This document shows positions 7,563 to 15,825 of a stretch of 34,221 nt of DNA, piece after piece. Made by a program: the position numbers and the translations under genes. The stretch covers positions 64,914 through 99,134 of the forward strand of contig JAPOOK010000051.1 of NCBI GenBank assembly GCA_026713485.1, in the 5' to 3' direction. Numbering within the stretch: the stretch's first letter is position 1; each line of letters starts with the position of its first letter. Source of the DNA: Chloroflexota bacterium. GTDB lineage: Bacteria > Chloroflexota > Dehalococcoidia > UBA6926. The notes under the pieces are model-generated. The model was not told the DNA's origin. It was given only the letters and a program-made list of their open reading frames with translations, and did not search any database.

Positions 7563-9320
7563 ATGGCAAAGTACGTCTTCGTGACCGGCGGGGTCGTTAG
7601 TTCAATCGGCAAGGGCATCACCGCCGCCGCAATCGGCCGTCTCTTCACGAGCCGCGGCATTAGGGTCGCAGTTCAAAAACTCGATCCCTACCTCAACGTC
7701 GACCCCGGCACCATGTCCCCCTATCAGCACGGCGAGGTCTTCGTCACGCGCGACGGCGCTGAAACAGACCTCGACCTTGGCCACTATGAGAGATTCGTCG
7801 ATACCGAAATGACACGCTCATCCAGCGTCACCGCCGGACAGGTCTACTCCTCCGTCCTCTCACGAGAGCGGCGCGGTGACTTCCTTGGCGGCACCATCCA
7901 GGTCGTCCCCCACGTCACCAATTCAATCAAGAATCGCATGAGGCAGATTGCGGACGAGACTAACGCGGAAGTCATCATCATTGAAGTCGGCGGCACCGTT
8001 GGCGACATTGAGGGCCAGCCCTTCCTTGAAGCCATCCGCCAGGTCCGCAACGAGGTTGGCCGCGCCGATGCCATCTTTGTTCACGTCACCTACCTTCCGT
8101 ACCTCCACGCCACTGGAGAGCTCAAGACCAAGCCCACGCAGCACTCCGTCCGTGAGCTGGGCCGGAGCGCCGGCATCGCGCCTGACGTCATCATCGCCCG
8201 CAGTGAAGTTGAGGCCACGCAGGAGACCATCGAGAAGATCGCCTTGTTCTGTGACGTTGAGCCGCAGGCCGTCATCCCCCTCTCCACCGTGGACACCATC
8301 TACCGTGTCCCCCTCCTTCTTGAAGAACGCGGCCTCGGCGACTACCTCCTTAATAGGATGCAGTTCGCGGAGTATGCCGAGAAAGAACCGCAGCTCGATG
8401 ACTGGCGCGATCTCGTCCGACGATTCGATGAACCCAAGCCGCCCCTCACCGTCGCCATCGTCGGCAAGTATGTCGAGCTGCGTGACGCCTACCTTTCCGT
8501 TAAGGAAGCCCTCACGCACTCTGGCCTTGAGATCGGTGTCGACATTGACATCGACTGGGTCTCCGCCGAGGAGCTGGAAGAAGACGGTTGGGAGGCCCTG
8601 TTGCAGCGTGCGCACGGCATCGTCGTTCCCGGCGGCTTTGGCGAGCGCGGCATCGAGGGCATGATCCGCGCCGCCTCGTACGCCCGTGAGCAGCGCGTCC
8701 CGTATCTCGGTCTCTGCCTTGGCATGCAAATTATGGTCATTGAATTCGCGCGAAACGTCGCCGGCCTGAGCGGTGCCAACTCCACCGAGTTCGATGTCGC
8801 CACCCGCCACCCCGTCATCCACATCATGGAAGACCAGGAACGGGTTCGCGCCATGGGCGGTACCATGCGTCTTGGTTCCTACCTCTGCCACCTCACACCC
8901 GGCACAAACGCCGCCCGCGCCTATGGCAACCCGGAGACTATTGTTGAGCGCCATCGCCACCGCTTTGAATTCAACAACGCCTACCGTTCCTCCTTTAACG
9001 AATCCGGCTTAATCGTCAGCGGCGCCTATCGTGAACTCGATCTCGTTGAGATCTCTGAATTACGTGATCATCCCTTCATGGTTGGGACGCAATTCCACCC
9101 GGAATTCAGGTCACGACCTACCCGGGCGCATCCCCTCTTTCGTGAATTCGTCTCAGTCGCGGCCGGCATCCTGCGGGAAGGAGAGCAGCCGCCTCTCATC
9201 GTTGCTCAGGACGGCCTCGCTCATCCCGCCCAACGACTCGACCCATCCCCTTACGGCGCAGCGCCCGTCCGGCGTGACCAAACAGCCGAACAGACCCGCA
9301 GCGCGGGGACCGGATTCTGA
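7563..9320 (+). CDS. pyrG: CTP synthase (glutamine-hydrolysing)
   Basis: CTP synthase makes CTP from UTP, ATP and glutamine in the cytosol. The N-terminal synthetase domain starts with KYVFVTGGVVSSIGKG (P-loop) and carries GTVGDIEGQPFLEA. The C-terminal glutamine amidotransferase domain has the oxyanion/nucleophile stretch YLGLCLGMQ (catalytic Cys) and the His-Glu pair in QFHPEF. The frame is open from a GTG at 7539, but ATG 7563 is used because it follows a GGGGA sequence and directly begins the conserved MAKYVFVTGG. The product is about 585 residues, some 40 longer than usual, because of a Pro/Arg-rich tail after the amidotransferase domain with no recognised function. It is followed by rho after 121 bases. 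Confidence 0.97.
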   Translation: MAKYVFVTGGVVSSIGKGITAAAIGRLFTSRGIRVAVQKLDPYLNVDPGTMSPYQHGEVFVTRDGAETDLDLGHYERFVDTEMTRSSSVTAGQVYSSVLSRERRGDFLGGTIQVVPHVTNSIKNRMRQIADETNAEVIIIEVGGTVGDIEGQPFLEAIRQVRNEVGRADAIFVHVTYLPYLHATGELKTKPTQHSVRELGRSAGIAPDVIIARSEVEATQETIEKIALFCDVEPQAVIPLSTVDTIYRVPLLLEERGLGDYLLNRMQFAEYAEKEPQLDDWRDLVRRFDEPKPPLTVAIVGKYVELRDAYLSVKEALTHSGLEIGVDIDIDWVSAEELEEDGWEALLQRAHGIVVPGGFGERGIEGMIRAASYAREQRVPYLGLCLGMQIMVIEFARNVAGLSGANSTEFDVATRHPVIHIMEDQERVRAMGGTMRLGSYLCHLTPGTNAARAYGNPETIVERHRHRFEFNNAYRSSFNESGLIVSGAYRELDLVEISELRDHPFMVGTQFHPEFRSRPTRAHPLFREFVSVAAGILREGEQPPLIVAQDGLAHPAQRLDPSPYGAAPVRRDQTAEQTRSAGTGF

Positions 9321-9345
9321 TACGCGCCCAATCAGCCCTTTCCCT

Positions 9346-9430
9346 TTAAGTACTTAACAACCGACAACACACACCGAACGAGCAAACAAAGTAACAAACG
9401 CCCGGGCATCGTCACACCGCCCGCAGCAAA
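9346..9430 (+). promoter_or_regulatory. C-rich, G-poor rho leader, rut-like
   Basis: A 12-bp perfect palindrome TTAAGTACTTAA (9346-9357) is followed by about 70 bases rich in A and C with very few G (9352-9405 in particular). Unstructured C-rich, G-poor RNA is what Rho binds. Its position directly in front of rho suggests autogenous Rho-dependent attenuation, as known for E. coli rho. The role is inferred from composition only. Confidence 0.4.
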
Positions 9431-9441
9431 AGGAGACTTAC

Positions 9442-11334
9442 GTGGACACCACAGACACCCCCAACCCCGACGAGCCGCAGCGCCCCGTCACTCGGCGCGG
9501 CATCGCCCGTCCGCCGCGCACTCGCCGCGCTTCGGGCACCGCAACAACGGAAGCACCGCCGGAGGAAAACTCCGCCCAGGAATCTGTTGCGGACAACGGC
9601 ACGACTCCGGTCGAGACGACGGACAACGGCACGGCCCCCGCCGCTCACCCTGAGCTCACTGCCGCCCACCCTGAGCCCACCGCCGCTCAGCCTGAGCCTG
9701 TCGAAGGGCCCACGGAAAACGGCGCAGCCGCTCCGGAGCCCTCCTCCCCATCAACGACAACGAGGAGGAGTCGAAGCGCGAGTGAAGCCCCCTCCATCAC
9801 GGACGGCCTTCCACCCGCCACCATGACAACCACCACCGAAACCATCGAAGACATCGAAGAAGAGGCGCCACCCCGACGCGCGCCACGCCCACGTCCCGCC
9901 AACGGTGTAGGGCAGCGGCGACGCGAGCGACCGGACCGCGGTGACCGCCCCAACCGGGCTCCCCGCGACGGCGGAGGCCCACGTCCACCCGCCAACGCTG
10001 ACGACGGCGATTCTGACACACAACAGCGTGAGCCGCGTGTCGTTGATCTGCCGGAGGCGCTTCAACAGGTCACCATCCCGCAGCTTGAGGCCCTTGATCG
10101 TGATGAGGCCGGCCGCCTCGCTGAATTCCTCAACATGCCCCCCGGCGCCGCCGTCCGACGTGATGAGATGGTCCATCGCGCCATCCAGACCCTCGGCGAG
10201 CGCGGCGGAACAATCACCGCCAGCGGCATCCTTGAGCTCACCAACGACGGCTACGGCTTCATCCGCCACCGCACCCTCCGCCACAACATCAACGATGTCT
10301 ACGTCGCGCAATCACAGATCCGCCGATTCAGCCTTCGCACCGGCGATTGGGTAACGGGCCAGGTCCGCTCACCCAAGAGCGGCGAGAAATACTACGGCCT
10401 CCTCCGCGTTGACACCGTCACCGGCCAGGAGCCCGAGATCTCACGACGCCGTCCCGTCTTTGACCAGCTCACCGCACTCTTCCCGGATCGACTCTATGAC
10501 CTGGAGACGAACCAAAAGGCCATCGCCGCCCGCCTGCTCAACCTCGTCGCCCCCATCGGCTTCGGACAGCGAGCCTTGATTGTCTCCCCACCCAAGGCCG
10601 GCAAGACCATCCTTCTCCACCAGATCGCGGACGCCATCACCTCCCAATACCCCTCCACCCACATCATGGCCGCCCTCATCGGCGAGCGACCGGAAGAAGT
10701 CACCGATTGGGAGCGCACCGTTAAAGGTGCAGAAGTCATGGCCTCCACCTTTGACGAGCCCGTTGAAGAACACACCCGCGTCGCTGAGCTCGTCCTCGCA
10801 CGCGCCAAGAGACTCGTAGAAGCCGGGCAAGACGTCGTCATCCTCCTTGACTCCATCACACGACTCGCCCGCGCCTACAACATCGCCGCCCCCTCCAGTG
10901 GGCGCACACTCTCCGGCGGCATGGACCCCGTCGCCCTCTACCCCCCCAAGCACTTCTTCGGCGCAGCGCGCAACACAGAAGAATCCGGCACCCTCACCAT
11001 CGTCGCCACCTGCCTTGTTGACACCGGCTCCAGGCTTGACGATGTCATCTACGAAGAATTCAAAGGCACCGGCAACATGGAAGTCCACCTCGATCGCAAA
11101 CTCGCCGAGCGACGCATCTACCCCGCCATTGACGTCCTCAAGTCCGGCACGCGGCGTGACGAGCGACTCTACGACGAAAAGTCCTACCGCGGCATCGTCA
11201 CCCTCCGCCGCATGATGGCTATGCTCTCCAACTCCAACCTTGACGCATCCGATGCCGCAGAGCGCATCCTTGACCGCATCTCAAAGACCAAGACCAACGC
11301 CGACTTCATCGCCACACTATCCCGTGAAATCTAA
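9442..11334 (+). CDS. rho: Transcription termination factor Rho with long N-terminal extension
   Basis: Rho is the hexameric RNA-dependent ATPase that ends transcription. Residues about 1-190 are a low-complexity Pro/Glu/Arg-rich extension absent from E. coli Rho. Then come the Rho N-terminal helical region ([20 protein letters not shown]), the RNA-binding cold-shock-like domain ([14 protein letters not shown]), and the ATPase core with Walker A PPKAGKT, Walker [14 protein letters not shown] and the late [15 protein letters not shown] region. The GTG start at 9442 follows AAGGAGA at a good distance. Inside the extension a seven-residue motif is repeated ([21 protein letters not shown]), and the last copy contains the dispersed GAGCCTGTCGAAGGGC repeat (9691-9709). 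Such extensions in actinobacterial Rho help bind structured RNA; that may apply here. Confidence 0.97.
   Translation: MDTTDTPNPDEPQRPVTRRGIARPPRTRRASGTATTEAPPEENSAQESVADNGTTPVETTDNGTAPAAHPELTAAHPEPTAAQPEPVEGPTENGAAAPEPSSPSTTTRRSRSASEAPSITDGLPPATMTTTTETIEDIEEEAPPRRAPRPRPANGVGQRRRERPDRGDRPNRAPRDGGGPRPPANADDGDSDTQQREPRVVDLPEALQQVTIPQLEALDRDEAGRLAEFLNMPPGAAVRRDEMVHRAIQTLGERGGTITASGILELTNDGYGFIRHRTLRHNINDVYVAQSQIRRFSLRTGDWVTGQVRSPKSGEKYYGLLRVDTVTGQEPEISRRRPVFDQLTALFPDRLYDLETNQKAIAARLLNLVAPIGFGQRALIVSPPKAGKTILLHQIADAITSQYPSTHIMAALIGERPEEVTDWERTVKGAEVMASTFDEPVEEHTRVAELVLARAKRLVEAGQDVVILLDSITRLARAYNIAAPSSGRTLSGGMDPVALYPPKHFFGAARNTEESGTLTIVATCLVDTGSRLDDVIYEEFKGTGNMEVHLDRKLAERRIYPAIDVLKSGTRRDERLYDEKSYRGIVTLRRMMAMLSNSNLDASDAAERILDRISKTKTNADFIATLSREI
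9691..9709. repeat. GAGCCTGTCGAAGGGC repeat inside rho
   Basis: CCTGAGCCTGTCGAAGGGC lies in frame within the disordered N-terminal extension of Rho, encoding PEPVEG. It matches the copies at 1-17 and 17341-17359 and does not disturb the reading frame. Confidence 0.8.
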
Positions 11335-11450
11335 ATCTCGTCCTATCACAAAAGAAACCCCTACATATGCCCATCACCAACCCACCCTTAATTCGAAATA
11401 AGTCTCAAACCGGATTCGACAATTTCAACCTGAGCATGCCCATTCGACTA
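11335..11450. other. Intergenic stretch after rho with no recognised element
   Basis: This AC-rich stretch shows no stem-loop followed by a T-run. Termination of the rho transcript here, if it occurs, would more likely be factor-dependent. Confidence 0.4.
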
Positions 11451-11480
11451 TTGACAACACTTATAAAGCCCCCCCATAAT
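11451..11480 (+). promoter_or_regulatory. Strong promoter for the surface-protein gene
   Basis: A perfect TTGACA (11451-11456) is followed after 18 bases by CATAAT (11475-11480). Transcription would start near 11487, giving a leader of about 365 nt before the signal-peptide start at 11852. Confidence 0.7.
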
Positions 11481-11486
11481 CACGTT

Positions 11487-11851
11487 CAGTGACTACGCCT
11501 AGCGTTAGGCGTGGGGCTTTCCGTGTATTGCATGCACACGCGCGGGAAACCCCTGCATAGCGTGGCGCAGTCGGGATAAAAGAGAGCGGGAACCGGAGAG
11601 CGCGGGGCTCTCCACGACTATGGAGACTGACCGGACAAGCAGGAAGCGCGGGAAAGTCAGCGCCTCCGGCCGCAGCAAACGGCTAACAGGAGGGTCTCCT
11701 GACACCCACGGACGGGGAGGAGCACATGCACTCACAAGAACCCTGGCAATCGCGAAGCCCAACGGGCAGCGTGAATAAACCGTTGATTTCCTCTACACTT
11801 AAGAAGAAGGGCCACAGAGGCCCACATCACAGTTACGGAAGGGGGCTTCCT
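11487..11851 (+). ncRNA. Long structured 5' leader, unassigned, riboswitch-like
   Basis: The leader is full of perfect short stems. ACGCCTA/TAGGCGT lies near 11495-11512. CACGC/GCGTG lies near 11532-11559, enclosing GGGAAACCC. GGAGAGC/GCTCTCC is at 11595-11601 and 11607-11613, enclosed by AGTCG/CGACT. CAGGAG/CTCCTG is at 11687-11692 and 11696-11701, GGGCC/GGCCC at 11809-11813 and 11819-11823, and GGAAG/CTTCC at 11837-11841 and 11846-11850. CCTCC near 11663 could instead pair with GGAGG at 11689-11693, so two folds compete. The last hairpin covers the ribosome-binding site of the gene. No known riboswitch consensus was matched with confidence. Confidence 0.45.
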
Positions 11852-14800
11852 GTGAAGCGCAAAGCACTGATTATCCTGTCGATCGCGATCCTCGCGTTCG
11901 CCATGATCCCGGCCCTCGGGGCGGGCGCCGCTGCGGGCACGGTCAAAATCGTCACCCCTGACGAATTGGCCAATCCCTCGGGGTCGACCGGCTCGCTCTT
12001 TGATAAGCTGGACAGCGCCGACTTTGTCTCAGACAAGACTGGTACGGCTGCGAACAATCTGCAGGACGCAGGCGGCACCCTGTTCGTCATTATTGAAGAC
12101 AACGATGCAACGGCGAACCCTCTGACGAACTACGTCGCATACTTCGATGCCCCCGCCTTGGGAGGAGCTCAGGGTGGTGAGGTCTTTGACCTTACTCGGG
12201 CTAACCCTGCCATCTCCACCTCTACGGAGGTCAACCAGATATCCGATTCGGATGCCAATGTGTACGTGGATACGAACATGAACATTGCCCTCCCGGCCGA
12301 CATCAAGTTTGGTGATCGTAACAGGGATGGCAGGCTTGACCACGAGGACATCACCGTCTCAATCGGCACATTTGCAGCAGCGACTGCGGCAGAAGATGAC
12401 CAATCCACTCCAAATGTGGATGAGAGTAAGGTTGGTTTCAGCAGTCCCAGCAACCTGCCAAGCAGCGTGTTTATTCGCTTCGCCGATGACAACACTCAGG
12501 TTTTCTTGAATACCCAGATCATCAGTACAGGCAGTGACGTGCGGATCAGCTTTGCATCCGCAGAACCCAATACCCTTGAGTTCACCACCGGCGCCAACGC
12601 CGGTCAGTCCCGCGTCCAGGTGACCAGCACCTCCGGCGACCCCATTCGGGTTCCGGTGAGTGAGAAGGCACTGAACGTACTGGATAATCCAACTGATGGT
12701 GTCAATCATGACGCTCTCACCGATGCCGATGCCGTGTCGCGTGATTCCGGTGTTTTCGTCGGAATGTTCGGCGTGATTCGCAACGACTTCAAGGATGCTG
12801 GCTCGGACTGGAAACCGGTTCCCACAGACTCTGCACAATCCGAGGAAATAACTGCCACGGGTACTACGGTTTCGACCATGATTACCCTTCCCGGTGTTGA
12901 CAACGACAACGTTCTCAAGGGTGATGTCGCGGTGACCATCAAGGATCCAGAGAGGGACAATGCAGGTGACGCAGCCGATCCCGATGCGGCGGATCCTGCT
13001 GTTGCTGACGCCATCGAAGTCTCCACCGTAGTGGCCGGAAATCCGGATTCGACCGGCGCAGTAGCAGTTACGGTGACCACTAACGTCCCTACTGTAGTTG
13101 CTGACATATTCGTGCTCAGCTACACGACAACGGCCCTCAACGACAACGTGTCAGACCTGATTGCGGCGGTGGAGGCAACTACCATTGATACGCGGTCCTC
13201 TGACGAGAGCGGCCCGTTCGCAGAGTTCTGCGATAGTAGTGAGACCGATAAAGACAAGCAGTGCGCGGAGGCGGATGCCCTTGTGGCAGCTCTGGAAGCG
13301 CATAGGGATAACCTGGGCATCGACAATGACGCTAACGCCAGCGCTCTGCTGGGCATGATTATCGGCGTCGAGCACGGTGATACCGTTACAGCTCGCTACA
13401 GCGATGCCAGCCCCCGGTCGACCCGCAGCCGTAGTGCTGAGGTTGACACGGTCGCCCCGACCATCGGCGGAGTGAATCCCGCGAACGGCTCGTACTTGGA
13501 TGACGATGATTTCGTCATACTTTTCGACGTGACGGACCAGGATTCCGGCATCCCTGATGAGGCGCATGATCCGGGCGAAGCCACCATCCGCGGCGGGAAT
13601 GCGTACGTGCAGCAGACAGTTGACGTGGGCATTGGCGTGCCCGCGGACGGCGCTCCTGAGGAGACACCGGACTTCGATCGCGATTCCGAAATCAGCGATG
13701 GTGAGCGCTACGAGTTGGACATTGACGTTTCAGCCGAGGCCGAGGAAGCCGAAGGGGATGACGACACGGATCCAGTGACGGTGCGTGTCAAGGTCACCAT
13801 CAACGCGTACGACATCGCGCGGAACAAGGCCAAGACCGTCACGGTGAATTACATCATTGACACCATCGACCCGGTCCTGGAGCGCGCGATCACTGGTTGG
13901 GCGGTCAAGAGCCGTGACGACGACCACGTCCTGATAGAAGGCCAGCGCAACAGCATCGTCCTGGTGTTTGACGACACCATCAAGGGCAATGAAGTCCGCG
14001 CGCAGGACATCAGCGTCGTTGGGAACAGCGTCACCAACATCACATGGCTGAACAACTCCGGCTCGAACAAGATCAGCGTTGGCAATACCGGCGACGGAGC
14101 CGGCGCAGCTAGTGATCTTGACTTCAACGCAAAGACCACAACGAGCGGAAGCGCGGCAGACGTGGTTGATGACTTGGACCTCAGCAGCGAGACGAATAAC
14201 CAGGATGCGCGGCATCTGTTGTTCCTGACACTCGAAAGTGACCTGAGCACGAACGCGCGCCCGAACATCGAGATCGATGGCGATGACCTGGCCGACCTCG
14301 CGAACAACACAAACCGCAGCGATCACCAGGCACGCCCGGCAGATCGCCTGGCGCCGGTCTTCACGGTGGACGTGGCTAATGCGCTGAGCAATGATGCGTT
14401 CGATGCCACGCTTACCGCCTCAGAGGCGCTGGATCGGACACCAAGAGCCAGCCTCGTGCGCATGGTCGGTGGAGATACCGATGAACTGCGCCGGACACTC
14501 ACTGTCCGCTCCGGCAGTGGTAACACGTGGGACGTTTCCTCAGACCGCAAGGGTCTGGGCCTGACCGCCTCGAACGGCAGCCAGGACGGTGTGTTCGAGT
14601 TGGAGCTCATCGGCACGGATGACAATGGCAACCGCGTGACCTCAACCCAGGGCAAGTGGGAGCTTGATACCCGCGCCAATGACGGCGCTGCCCCCGCGCG
14701 TGTGGGCGCAGACTCGGATAAGGCCGTGACTCAGAAGATCGAGACGAATGAAGTGACCTTCCTTGGCCTTGAGTTCAGCAACGAGGCCGGCGAGTACCAC

Positions 14801-15631
14801 GGCGACACTCAGAAGAAGATCACCGTCGATAGCATGAGCCTTGAGACCTTGGCAGCTAGCGCGATCGGTTCTAACAACAAGATCGTAGCCAGCCCCACTA
14901 TCGAGGGAACGGCGGACGTGGATGCCGCCTCGGCGCAGAGCTCGGACGGCATCAAGCACGTCATCGCCCTCTCGGATCTCGCGCTCGGCAACTACCGCCT
15001 GAACGTGGGCTTCTCGGATGCGGCCGGCAACACGGGCAAGTTCGGATACGTCTTCACCATCACTGCTCCGGCGCCCGTCAAGGTTGACGTGGTCCCGGGT
15101 TGGTCCCTCGTGTCCATCCCCGGCACGCCGCAGGATAAGAGCATTGAGGGCGTCTTCGCAGGCTCAGCGGTGACGGATGTTTGGAGCCTCAATAACGAGA
15201 CTAAGGTTTGGGAGTTCGCTAGCAAGGATGAGGCCGGCGCTTGGATGGGTACCCTTACCCAGATTGTGGATGGCCGCGGCTACTTCGTCCGCAGCACCAC
15301 CTTCGACCCGATCAAGGTTCTCACGGAGCGCTTCAGCCCGCAGCGCACTCCGCCGCAGTACACCGTGACCGGCGGGTGGAACAGCATCGGCTACACCCCC
15401 GCAGGCAGTGAGAATTCCGTGAGCGTCGACGCCTACCTCAGCGCGCTTGGCGCCACCGGATGGGGCATGATCCGCACGTGGAACGCGGACGCCACCCCGC
15501 CGCAGTACGAGACCTACTTCTCCAGCGGCACGGCGACTGATGGCTTCCCGGAGGCTGACGGTGTGGCCATCGTCGAAAGCGGCAAGGGCTACCTGCTCTT
15601 CGCCACTCGCAACGGCGTGATCGGCGGCTAA
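11852..15631 (+). CDS. Large secreted S-layer/adhesin-like protein
   Basis: A roughly 1,259-residue exported protein. It begins with VKRKALIILSIAILAFAMIPALGAGAAAG, given here by position: positive residues 2-4, a hydrophobic core to about residue 22 and a likely AxA cleavage site near residues 23-28. The mature part is acidic and Thr/Ser/Asp-rich. It contains a calcium-loop-like DRNRDGRLDHED and Ig-like units introduced by VDTVAPTIGG and IDTIDPVLER. The C-terminal ~190 residues hold two related modules starting GWSLVSIPG and GWNSIGYTP. No LPXTG motif or membrane anchor is seen. GTG 11852 is chosen because it starts the signal peptide; an ATG at 11726 with a strong GGAGGAG is in frame and would add 42 residues. 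A strong promoter and terminator frame the gene, so it is monocistronic and probably abundant. Exact function unknown. Confidence 0.8.
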   Translation: MKRKALIILSIAILAFAMIPALGAGAAAGTVKIVTPDELANPSGSTGSLFDKLDSADFVSDKTGTAANNLQDAGGTLFVIIEDNDATANPLTNYVAYFDAPALGGAQGGEVFDLTRANPAISTSTEVNQISDSDANVYVDTNMNIALPADIKFGDRNRDGRLDHEDITVSIGTFAAATAAEDDQSTPNVDESKVGFSSPSNLPSSVFIRFADDNTQVFLNTQIISTGSDVRISFASAEPNTLEFTTGANAGQSRVQVTSTSGDPIRVPVSEKALNVLDNPTDGVNHDALTDADAVSRDSGVFVGMFGVIRNDFKDAGSDWKPVPTDSAQSEEITATGTTVSTMITLPGVDNDNVLKGDVAVTIKDPERDNAGDAADPDAADPAVADAIEVSTVVAGNPDSTGAVAVTVTTNVPTVVADIFVLSYTTTALNDNVSDLIAAVEATTIDTRSSDESGPFAEFCDSSETDKDKQCAEADALVAALEAHRDNLGIDNDANASALLGMIIGVEHGDTVTARYSDASPRSTRSRSAEVDTVAPTIGGVNPANGSYLDDDDFVILFDVTDQDSGIPDEAHDPGEATIRGGNAYVQQTVDVGIGVPADGAPEETPDFDRDSEISDGERYELDIDVSAEAEEAEGDDDTDPVTVRVKVTINAYDIARNKAKTVTVNYIIDTIDPVLERAITGWAVKSRDDDHVLIEGQRNSIVLVFDDTIKGNEVRAQDISVVGNSVTNITWLNNSGSNKISVGNTGDGAGAASDLDFNAKTTTSGSAADVVDDLDLSSETNNQDARHLLFLTLESDLSTNARPNIEIDGDDLADLANNTNRSDHQARPADRLAPVFTVDVANALSNDAFDATLTASEALDRTPRASLVRMVGGDTDELRRTLTVRSGSGNTWDVSSDRKGLGLTASNGSQDGVFELELIGTDDNGNRVTSTQGKWELDTRANDGAAPARVGADSDKAVTQKIETNEVTFLGLEFSNEAGEYHGDTQKKITVDSMSLETLAASAIGSNNKIVASPTIEGTADVDAASAQSSDGIKHVIALSDLALGNYRLNVGFSDAAGNTGKFGYVFTITAPAPVKVDVVPGWSLVSIPGTPQDKSIEGVFAGSAVTDVWSLNNETKVWEFASKDEAGAWMGTLTQIVDGRGYFVRSTTFDPIKVLTERFSPQRTPPQYTVTGGWNSIGYTPAGSENSVSVDAYLSALGATGWGMIRTWNADATPPQYETYFSSGTATDGFPEADGVAIVESGKGYLLFATRNGVIGG

Positions 15632-15644
15632 ACCCCGACACCAT

Positions 15645-15673
15645 GGAGGGGCCTGCCAAACGGCAGCCCCTCC
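15645..15673 (+). terminator. First of two tandem hairpins after the surface-protein gene
   Basis: GGAGGGGC (15645-15652) pairs with GCCCCTCC (15666-15673), with an inner TGCC/GGCA stem, one bulged C and loop AAAC. There is no T-run directly after it, so it may stabilise the mRNA 3' end rather than terminate alone. Confidence 0.6.
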
Positions 15674-15687
15674 CTAGCGGAAACAAA

Positions 15688-15723
15688 AGAGGCCCCGGGC
15701 AACCGCCCGGGGCCTCTCCCTTT
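15688..15723 (+). terminator. Intrinsic terminator
   Basis: A 12-bp perfect stem, GAGGCCCCGGGC (15689-15700) with GCCCGGGGCCTC (15705-15716), has loop AACC and can be extended by one A-T pair. It is followed by TCCCTTT. This is the strongest intrinsic terminator in the window and ends the surface-protein transcript. Confidence 0.88.
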
Positions 15724-15730
15724 AACCGCC

Positions 15731-15799
15731 CGTCATTCCCCCTCCCCCCACCCCGTCATTCCCGTGAAAACGGGAATCCAGTGCCGCCCGCAGGGCGGC
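15731..15799. repeat. Bipartite palindromic repeat (half-unit, hairpin A, hairpin B)
   Basis: A truncated GTCATTCC unit (about 15732-15740) is followed by a full unit with hairpin A ATTCCCGT (15758-15765), loop GAAA, ACGGGAAT (15770-15777). Hairpin B follows: GCCGCCC (15783-15789), loop GCA, GGGCGGC (15793-15799). Compared with the copies at 16796-16860 and 17372-17454, both stems differ in sequence but remain perfectly paired. The element lies just upstream of meaB. Confidence 0.8.
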
Positions 15800-15825
15800 C
15801 TCCCCCCCTCTGCTACCCTTAACCC

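Noticed and set aside
7923-8960. Long open frames on the minus strand inside pyrG, ppcA and rho (for example 7923-8960)
   Set aside because: These are mirror frames caused by GC-biased third positions in strongly conserved genes on the other strand; they have no recognisable domain.
11487-11851. Assignment of the leader to c-di-GMP-I, ydaO/yuaA (c-di-AMP) or RNase P RNA
   Set aside because: Only short blocks look similar (GGGAAACC, GGCTAAC, GGGAAAGTC); the order and the invariant residues of these families are not matched, so no class is claimed.
12706-14326. Several open frames antisense to the surface protein
   Set aside because: Low-complexity Val/Ser-rich translations with no ribosome sites; shadows of the large gene.
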